From: Pseudomonadota bacterium
GTDB taxonomy: Bacteria > Pseudomonadota > Gammaproteobacteria > Steroidobacterales > Steroidobacteraceae
Reading direction: 5' to 3'
Assembly: GCA_023391335.1 (NCBI GenBank)
Contig: JAEWBG010000028.1
Span: forward strand, 62,001 to 126,000
DNA length: 64,000 nt
Below the pieces are notes generated by a model that saw only the letters and a program-made list of their open reading frames with translations, had not been told where the DNA came from and did no database searches. The number at the start of each line of letters is the position of its first letter. Within the stretch, counting starts at the first letter, position 1. Positions 58,358 through 64,000 of this stretch are shown here, piece after piece. The translations under genes and the position numbers were made by a program.

Positions 58358-59404
58358 CTAGCGTTCCACCCCTGAAGACCCGCTCATGCGACGCAGTGCA
58401 TCCGCGGCGTCGATTGCGGGCAAGGGCGGATCCACATCGATTTGCTCGAGTGCTCTGATTTCAGTCTGTGCGGACTGAGTGGCCGGAGAAGCCGTGTCGA
58501 ACAAATCTCCGATCCAGGTTCGCGCGGCCTCCAACGAGGCCACATAGTTCTTCGCGTCGTGGCGGGAGGCAGCAGTGCGAGCCGAGAGTAGCAGCAACTG
58601 CAAATGCTCACGCCGCAGCAGCGCCTCTTGTCGAGTCAGCACCGTGCCTTCGGCCATGTCGACGCGGCGGACCACAATCAAATTAGCGAGTGCGTTACGC
58701 AGCAATCCCCAAGCGCGCGCAAACACACCTTGCGGCACTTCGGAGCGGTTCGCGGTGCTGCGTTCTTGGGCGACGATCCCCTTCACGGGAAGCTTTTCGG
58801 ACTGCTCCTCGAGCGTGCTGAGTCGAGCGAGGATGCCGGTGATGTCCGGTTCGCGGACCGCGCGTAACGCTTGTAGATCGTGCGCGATTTGCTTGCGTAC
58901 CGCCGCGAAAGCATCCGACTTCAACGCCGCAAGCCGTGCATCGGCTGACTCCAGCGCGACGATGGCGGTCTGCACGTCTCGATCCAATTCAAGTCGTCGC
59001 TGGGCGAGTTGCAGCAGGAACAACGCTTCGGCGCGAGACCAAGCGCGCTCGGGCCCCTGGGCGCGACCGCGTAGCTCATCGACACCGGCGTTCAGCTCTT
59101 CGATTTGCTGTGGCACTGAACTCATCGCGTCAGCGCGTCGGCGTAAATCGGCAAGGGCGTCTTGATCGCGTGTTGCCGCATCCGCCAATTGTTGGTGCAG
59201 CCGCTCGTTCTCGGATTGGATCGCGCGCGCGGTGTCTTTGACGGCGTCGACCCGGTCGCGAGTGGAATCCAGCCGCAGCAACGTATAAATGCCCGTCGCC
59301 AACGCGAGCACCGCGATGGCAGTGGTCAAGCGGCTGTAACTGTGGGCGCGCCGGCTACCCTTGGGCGGCTCGGAAATGAATGAAGTGGAAGCGGGATCAG
59401 ACAT
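58358..59404 (-). CDS. hemX: HemX family membrane protein
   Basis: The 348-residue protein has one membrane helix (LTTAIAVLALATGIYTLLRL), a coiled coil (DRVDAVKDTARAIQSENERL) and a HemX domain with ALFLLQLAQRRLELDRDV. It is often annotated as uroporphyrinogen-III C-methyltransferase but lacks the methyltransferase motifs. It sits between hemD (30 bp upstream) and hemY (5 bp downstream), as in related bacteria. Confidence 0.9.
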   Translation of the reverse strand: MSDPASTSFISEPPKGSRRAHSYSRLTTAIAVLALATGIYTLLRLDSTRDRVDAVKDTARAIQSENERLHQQLADAATRDQDALADLRRRADAMSSVPQQIEELNAGVDELRGRAQGPERAWSRAEALFLLQLAQRRLELDRDVQTAIVALESADARLAALKSDAFAAVRKQIAHDLQALRAVREPDITGILARLSTLEEQSEKLPVKGIVAQERSTANRSEVPQGVFARAWGLLRNALANLIVVRRVDMAEGTVLTRQEALLRREHLQLLLLSARTAASRHDAKNYVASLEAARTWIGDLFDTASPATQSAQTEIRALEQIDVDPPLPAIDAADALRRMSGSSGVER

Positions 59405-59434
59405 AGGCGTGAACTGTGTGAGCGCGCGGACATT

Positions 59435-60229
59435 CTAGCCGAGCCCGTGCACGAGCGAGGCGCGTGCACGCGTGTGCAATGTACTCAGTGCACCGAGCAT
59501 GGACGCATCGTCTGCACCTCCCGCGTTGACGATCGAACCGCCGAGCCCAAGTGACCGCGCAGCCTGAGCGATTCGATCGCTGGCCGCAATCAGTACAGTA
59601 CTCCGCAACCACTCGCGCGAACGATCGGTCAGCAGCGTCAGCAAATTCTGCAGCGTTTCGATGCTGGTGAGAGTCACCGCATCGATGCCGGTCTCAGACC
59701 AATACTGCTCCAATGCGGCAAGCGCGTCCGCCGTCACCTGCGGTACAGCTCGGCGATACACCTCGCACGAATGCACTTCGATGCCGCGCATCGTCAACGT
59801 CTCGTGCAGCAGTTCGCGGCCACCCTCGCCCCGGACGATCACAGCGCGACGGATATCGCCGGCTGTTAACTCAGGATGGGTGAGTAGCGATTCGCTGTTC
59901 GACTCGCCTTCCGGGACGATGTGCGCTGGACGTTGCGCTTGCTTCAATGCGGCGGCCGTGGCGCGTCCGATCGCGGCGAGCTTGATGTGCGGCTGCTGGG
60001 CCAACAACGGCAGACCGAATTGCACTGCATTCACGCTGACAAAAATGGCCAGGTCATACGTTGCAGTCAGACAGGTCGTGAGTTGTTGAATCTCGATGGT
60101 CGGAAAACTCATCGCTTCGCCGCCGAGCTGGCGTACTGCGGCACAGAGCATCTCGCCCTGCGGCATCGGACGGGTCACCAGCACCGACAACCCCGTCAGT
60201 GGTGCGACGACTTTCGGAATGATGTTCAC
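59435..60229 (-). CDS. hemD: Uroporphyrinogen-III synthase
   Basis: The 264-residue protein converts hydroxymethylbilane to uroporphyrinogen III. HemD is weakly conserved, but LSVLVTRPMPQGEML, VSVNAVQFGL, GRATAAAL and DAVTLTSIETLQNLL fit the family. The GTG start at 60229 overlaps the hemC stop by four bases (GTGA). The frame is open much farther upstream, inside hemC. Confidence 0.9.
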   Translation of the reverse strand: MNIIPKVVAPLTGLSVLVTRPMPQGEMLCAAVRQLGGEAMSFPTIEIQQLTTCLTATYDLAIFVSVNAVQFGLPLLAQQPHIKLAAIGRATAAALKQAQRPAHIVPEGESNSESLLTHPELTAGDIRRAVIVRGEGGRELLHETLTMRGIEVHSCEVYRRAVPQVTADALAALEQYWSETGIDAVTLTSIETLQNLLTLLTDRSREWLRSTVLIAASDRIAQAARSLGLGGSIVNAGGADDASMLGALSTLHTRARASLVHGLG

Positions 60230-61146
60230 TCGCGTAACCGCTCGAGCAGCGCTGCGGCTCCGGCTGCCAAGAGACGCTCCGCCAGTGCGCGGCCCAAATT
60301 CTTCGCATCGAGAGGCGAGCCAGCATTGTTGCCTCGATATACTTCGCGCCCATCCGGAGATGCGATGACGCCGCGTAACTGCAACTGCCCATCGCGAATG
60401 TCGGCGAAACCGCCGATCGGCGACTGGCAACTTCCCTGCAGCCGCTCCGCGAATGAGCGCTCGGCTTCGCAGCACTTCCAGGCCTGGGCGTCGTTGAGCA
60501 CGGCGACCCGCTCGATCGTGTGCGCATCCGCGGAACGGCATTCGATTCCGATGATGCCTTGGCCGACGGCCGGCACCGAGCGCTCCACATCGATGTAATG
60601 AGCAATGCGTTGCTCTAACCCCAGACGCAGCAACCCAGCGGCGGCGAGAATGATGGCGTCGTACTGGCCTTCATCGAGCTTGCGTAGGCGAGTGTCCACG
60701 TTACCACGCAGAGTGATCAGTTCCAGGTCGGGACGATTGGCTAGCAACTGGCTTTGCCGCCGCAAGCTCGAAGTCCCTACGCGCGCGCCTTGAGGAAGGC
60801 CATCGAAAGAATCGAAGCGAGTGGATACGAACGCATCGCGCGGATCCGCTCGCGGCAGCATTGCGGCGAGGCACATCCCATCGGGCAATTCGCTCGGCAC
60901 ATCTTTCATGGAGTGAACCGCGATATCGGCGCGATTTTCGGCCATCGCCAGTTCGAGTTCTTTGATGAACAAACCCTTGCCGCCGACATCGCTCAGCGCG
61001 CGATCGAGAATGCGATCGCCTTGCGTCGTCATTGGCACCAGCGTCACGTCCAGATCCGCGTGCGCTGTTCGCAACAAACCGGCGACGTGTTCCGCCTGCC
61101 ACAAGGCGAGGCGGCTTTGGCGTGTGGCGATTCGAATCGAAGGCAT
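60226..61146 (-). CDS. hemC: Porphobilinogen deaminase (hydroxymethylbilane synthase)
   Basis: The 306-residue enzyme polymerises four porphobilinogens. It starts IRIATRQSRLALWQAEHV. The dipyrromethane cofactor is bound by C240 in LQGSCQSPIGG, and GKGLFIKELE, AVHSMKDVP and RRQSQLL are typical active-site segments. It leads the hemC-hemD-hemX-hemY run. The permease gene ends 10 bp upstream in the same direction, so the promoter may lie farther up. Confidence 0.96.
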   Translation of the reverse strand: MPSIRIATRQSRLALWQAEHVAGLLRTAHADLDVTLVPMTTQGDRILDRALSDVGGKGLFIKELELAMAENRADIAVHSMKDVPSELPDGMCLAAMLPRADPRDAFVSTRFDSFDGLPQGARVGTSSLRRQSQLLANRPDLELITLRGNVDTRLRKLDEGQYDAIILAAAGLLRLGLEQRIAHYIDVERSVPAVGQGIIGIECRSADAHTIERVAVLNDAQAWKCCEAERSFAERLQGSCQSPIGGFADIRDGQLQLRGVIASPDGREVYRGNNAGSPLDAKNLGRALAERLLAAGAAALLERLRE

Positions 61147-61156
61147 GACTACTCAG

Positions 61157-62260
61157 CTACTCCGTCACAATCCGCGTGTCGCTGCGTCGCAGTTCGAGGG
61201 CAAATCGAATCAGAGCAATGATCAGCGCCAATACGACGGGACCCAAGAAGAGGCCGATCGCGCCGAACGCTGCGACGCCTCCCAACACGCCGATAAACAC
61301 AGTTAATGTGCCGACCGCTGCACGGCCTGATACCAGCATCGGACGCACGACGTTATCGACCAAGGACACGAGCAGTCCACCCCAGATCAATAAAAAGATC
61401 GTCGCGCCCCATCGGCCCTGCAGCGCGAGCACGATAGCAGCCGGAATCCACACGAGCGCTGTGCCGCCAAATGGCAACAGCGCTGCTAAAGCGGCAAGTA
61501 CGCCGAATACGACCGGCGAGGGCAGATGCACGATCAGGAACGAAATGCCGACGAGGGTGCCTTGAATGAGTGCCGTCAGCCCGGTGCCGTACACAATCGC
61601 GCGCGTGACACCCGCGAGATGATCGAACAGCTTGTCTTTGTGGAGTTCCGACATCGGGATTAAATCGCGAACGGTGCGCAGCATCTCCGCGCCGTCGCGA
61701 ATGAAGAAGAACATCATGAACATCATCAGCACGAAGCCGACGACCGCACCTACCGCGCCGAGAAAGACGCGCCCGCTCATCGAGGCGAGCGCCTGCAATA
61801 GGCTGCGTGAACCTTGAGCTGCCCACGAGCGAACCTGTGACACGTCGATGTCGAACGTGCGATCTAACCAACCCAATGCTTCTTGCACCTTAGGAACATT
61901 GGTGAGATCAAGTACGTTGTTTCTGGACTCCGCTCCGACAGCAGTCTGCGCCTGTTGCAACAGTTCGTTCACTTGCGTGACGAAGGCCGTACCCAAGCCG
62001 GTGAGCGGGCCGATGATCACGACCACCGTGAGCGCCGTCAGCAAGAATGCAGAGATGTGCGCGCGCCCTTTCAGGCGTCTAGTCAGACGAATCTGCAGCG
62101 GATGGAGCAGGAAGGCGAGGAACATGGCCCACAGCAGCGGACCGATGAAAGGCTCGACGATTTTGAACAACGCGATGCCGAGCGTGACAGTCGTCAGCAC
62201 CGCAAACGTGCGTGCGTAGAAGCGATCGCGAGGCGCCACTGCTCGTTGCGGCGAGTTCAT
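61157..62260 (-). CDS. AI-2E/PerM family membrane permease
   Basis: The 367-residue protein has about eight membrane segments and matches the AI-2E transporter family, with IVEPFIGPLLWAMFLAFLLHP near the start and GTGLTALIQGTLVGISFLI, VPAAIVL-like and GPVVLALIIALIRF near the end. Members include YdiK/PerM permeases and sodium/proton antiporters; the substrate here is unknown. The hemC start lies 10 bp after its stop. Confidence 0.88.
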   Translation of the reverse strand: MNSPQRAVAPRDRFYARTFAVLTTVTLGIALFKIVEPFIGPLLWAMFLAFLLHPLQIRLTRRLKGRAHISAFLLTALTVVVIIGPLTGLGTAFVTQVNELLQQAQTAVGAESRNNVLDLTNVPKVQEALGWLDRTFDIDVSQVRSWAAQGSRSLLQALASMSGRVFLGAVGAVVGFVLMMFMMFFFIRDGAEMLRTVRDLIPMSELHKDKLFDHLAGVTRAIVYGTGLTALIQGTLVGISFLIVHLPSPVVFGVLAALAALLPFGGTALVWIPAAIVLALQGRWGATIFLLIWGGLLVSLVDNVVRPMLVSGRAAVGTLTVFIGVLGGVAAFGAIGLFLGPVVLALIIALIRFALELRRSDTRIVTE

Positions 62261-62456
62261 CTTCAGGCTCCGGTTTCTCGGTGGCGCTAAACGGGCCGCA
62301 ATGCTAGCACCGCCTGAAGTACGTAGGTCTGTTCGGGATGGGTTTATTGCCGGTGTCGGCTGCGCAGGGCTAACATCGGCGCCGTGTTTCGGTGACAGCC
62401 GAGCGGTACCGAGATCCTGCGTGTAGCGCTACGCTGGCGCATCGATGGAGAAATGT

Positions 62457-62765
62457 ATGAATGCCGAAATCTCAACCGATCAATTGGTGTCCGATTTGAA
62501 GAGCGTCGTCAGCGACGCCGAAGCACTGCTGAGTGCAACCTCCTCGCAAGCAGGCGAAAAGATCCAGGCCGTGCGGGCGCGTGCAGAGGAATCCTTGCGC
62601 CAAGCCAAGGCGCGATTGACCGCAATCGAACAAGATGCCGTGCGTCGCGCCAAGGAAATCGCAGACGCAACGGATGAATATGTTCGCGACAATCCTTGGC
62701 AGTCGGTCGGGATTGCCGCCGGCATCGGTCTACTGGTTGGCATGTTGCTCAGCCGCCGATCCTAA
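62457..62765 (+). CDS. YqjD/ElaB-like DUF883 membrane-anchored protein
   Basis: The 102-residue protein has a long amphipathic, coiled-coil-like helix (residues about 8-75) and a C-terminal membrane anchor (SVGIAAGIGLLVGMLLSRRS) typical of the DUF883/ElaB/YqjD family. E. coli YqjD binds ribosomes at the inner membrane in stationary phase. The ATG at 62457 has GGAGAA just upstream; an ATG at 62445 is also in frame. It leads a three-gene yqjDEK-like operon. Confidence 0.88.
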   Translation: MNAEISTDQLVSDLKSVVSDAEALLSATSSQAGEKIQAVRARAEESLRQAKARLTAIEQDAVRRAKEIADATDEYVRDNPWQSVGIAAGIGLLVGMLLSRRS

Positions 62766-62771
62766 CCGCAC

Positions 62772-63173
62772 ATGCCAGATTCTCAGTCGCCTCCTGCCGC
62801 ATCAGCAACCGGGCTTTTTCATTCGCTGACCCATTTCGCGGGTACGCTCATCGGCCTGTTGCACACGCGGCTCGAGCTGCTGACGACTGAGGTCCAAGAA
62901 GAAATCCATCGAGCCGCGGGCCTACTGATGTGGGCCTTCGTCGCGGCTTTCGCCGCGATGATGGCGTTGTTCCTTGCAGCCTTGACCGTGATCTTCGTCT
63001 TTTGGGATTCGCATCGCGTGCTTGCCGCGCTGTCGATGGTGATCGTGTTTGTTCTCATCGCGTTGGGTGGCGCTCTGACACTGAACGCTCGGCTGAAGAA
63101 CAAACCGCGTTTGTTGAGCGGCACGCTCACCGAACTCGCTCGCGATCGCGATCAATTGCGAGCCAAGTTGTAG
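62772..63173 (+). CDS. YqjE-like phage holin family membrane protein
   Basis: The 133-residue protein has an N-terminal amphipathic part, two membrane helices (LLMWAFVAAFAAMMALFLAALTVIF and LSMVIVFVLIALGGALTL) and a basic tail. It matches the YqjE/holin-superfamily small membrane proteins that follow yqjD. The function is unknown. It starts 6 bp after the yqjD-like gene. Confidence 0.85.
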   Translation: MPDSQSPPAASATGLFHSLTHFAGTLIGLLHTRLELLTTEVQEEIHRAAGLLMWAFVAAFAAMMALFLAALTVIFVFWDSHRVLAALSMVIVFVLIALGGALTLNARLKNKPRLLSGTLTELARDRDQLRAKL

Positions 63174-63188
63174 ACCGAAAGTTCAGCA

Positions 63189-63479
63189 ATGCCTTCCGAG
63201 TCCCGATCATCTGCACTCACTCGACGTCGCGAGCAGCTCCAGCAGCGATGTGCCGTCGAGCGTGGTCAGCTAGCGCACGAAGTCGAGACGATCGAAACAG
63301 ACCTTGGACGCATTGATCGCGGCTTGCGAATGGTGCGCACGGTGGTTACCCACCCGGCGGTGATTTCCATCGGTGTTGCGGCGATCTCGATGTGGGGGCC
63401 GGGGCGCGCTCTGAAGCTTGTGGCACGCGGGCTGATGCTATGGTCAAGCGTGCGTCGGATGGGGAAGATCGTCCGCTAA
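63189..63479 (+). CDS. YqjK-like small protein
   Basis: The 96-residue protein has an Arg/Gln-rich helical N-terminus (LTRRREQLQQRCAVERGQLA) and a weak membrane segment (VTHPAVISIGVAAISMW). Size, composition and position match YqjK of the yqjD-yqjE-yqjK operon. The function is unknown. It ends 7 bp from the convergent LytTR gene. Confidence 0.75.
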   Translation: MPSESRSSALTRRREQLQQRCAVERGQLAHEVETIETDLGRIDRGLRMVRTVVTHPAVISIGVAAISMWGPGRALKLVARGLMLWSSVRRMGKIVR

Positions 63480-63486
63480 GCGAGTT

Positions 63487-64000
63487 TCAACCCTCGCCGC
63501 GGATTCGGCGCAACAGTTCTGCCGCGTGACGGCGGCTGACTTCCAGCACATCGCCGCAATCGCGCATTCTCACCACGTATTGTCCGGCATCGGTTCTCTC
63601 GACCGCAGAGATCTTTTTCTCTGCTACGAGTGCATTGCGATGAATGCGCACGAAATCGGGCGCGAATTCCTCGGCCAACGATTTCAGCGATTCGTCGATC
63701 AAGTTCTCGCCGTTGACGTGCTTAACGGTGACGTACTTTTGATCGGCGAGGAAGTAATAAATATCCGAGATCGGAATGAGCTTCAGTTGTTCGCCGAGCC
63801 GCGCACAGATCTGCTCGCGCCGATGTTCGACGCGGGCCGATTCGGCGACTTTAATCAGTCTGCTCGGCGAGATACGCGCCGCGTGACGCAATGCGTGTGC
63901 CAGTTTTTCTTTGCGCACTGGCTTCAATAAGTAACCGACTGCTTCGGTTTCGAAGGCTTCTACCGCGTATTGATCATAGGCGGTGGTGAAGATGATAGCG
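63487..64000 (-). CDS. LytTR-family response regulator (AlgR-like), C-terminal part
   Basis: The gene runs off the window edge. Visible on the minus strand are the end of a receiver domain (IIFTTAYDQYAVEAFETEAV, then GYLLKPVRKEKL with the conserved Lys) and a complete LytTR DNA-binding domain (IPISDIYYFLADQKYVTVKH, then FVRIHRNALV). The ATG at 63927 is inside the conserved receiver, so it is not the true start. AlgR-type regulators commonly lie near hemC in gammaproteobacteria, which fits the context. Confidence 0.88.
   Translation of the reverse strand, partial: AIIFTTAYDQYAVEAFETEAVGYLLKPVRKEKLAHALRHAARISPSRLIKVAESARVEHRREQICARLGEQLKLIPISDIYYFLADQKYVTVKHVNGENLIDESLKSLAEEFAPDFVRIHRNALVAEKKISAVERTDAGQYVVRMRDCGDVLEVSRRHAAELLRRIRGEG

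Overview
The window reads as a chromosomal stretch of a gammaproteobacterium, most likely from the Nevskiales/Steroidobacterales/Xanthomonadales side of the class. This is inferred from gene content and order: dapF-DUF484-xerC-hslV-hslU, ubiE-ubiJ-ubiB, hemC-hemD-hemX-hemY with an AlgR-type LytTR regulator nearby, tamA-tamB, an Mla-type lipid transport operon, and rdgC. Most of it is housekeeping DNA with tightly packed operons. I see no insertion sequence, prophage, CRISPR array, rRNA or tRNA.

Layout. 1-1.3 kb: 5' end of argR with a paired ARG box, and rarD. 1.6-12.5 kb: a Nudix hydrolase; an operon (FlhC-like, nudC, NRDE/TANGO2-like, tamA, tamB); a divergent gene for an unusual tandem FlhD-like protein; and dinB. 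12.5-18.6 kb: a DUF4399 protein, fadE, mdh, otsA. 18.8-23.5 kb: dps, a four-gene Mla-like operon and a thermonuclease. 23.5-28.3 kb: a phospholipase D-like protein; a TonB-like energy transducer followed by three tandem secreted STN-like paralogues; a tandem-CAP secreted protein. 28.3-33.4 kb: a stand-alone ATP-dependent ligase and a three-domain LigD, divergent from rdgC. 33.6-40.3 kb: a complete, unfused trpEGDCFBA operon behind a Trp-codon leader peptide and attenuator. 40.6-45.2 kb: a small conserved Cys-rich protein, an MHYT-GGDEF-EAL protein, a LOG-family enzyme, panD, dedA. 45.4-54.1 kb: ubiB/J/E, DUF971, hslUV, xerC, DUF484, dapF, a CoA-binding protein. 54.2-62.3 kb: an orphan ParA; a hemC-D-X-Y run continuing into a ferredoxin-reductase and a sugar-nucleotide-epimerase-like gene; an AI-2E/PerM-type permease. 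62.4-64 kb: a yqjD-yqjE-yqjK-like operon and the 3' part of a LytTR response regulator.

The most distinctive structure lies between genes. About half of the longer intergenic spaces hold palindromic elements of roughly 80-220 bp. Each arm is an array of a short fixed word plus a variable spacer of about two bases (CACAAAG, CACGGAG, GTGATG or GTGAC words), repeated in inverted orientation in the other arm. They sit directly at stop codons, often between convergent genes, and sometimes supply the last codons and the stop of the neighbouring gene. A separate element at 12490-12653 is a chain of seven mini-hairpins whose stems differ in sequence but keep a GC clamp.

Candidates for undescribed systems, in order: (1) the divergent FlhC-like / tandem-duplicated FlhD-like pair at 9.8-11.3 kb; (2) the word-plus-spacer palindromic repeats; (3) the tonB-like gene with three tandem STN-like paralogues behind a perfect 20-bp palindrome. 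All functional statements rest on reading the sequence and on family knowledge; no database search was run.
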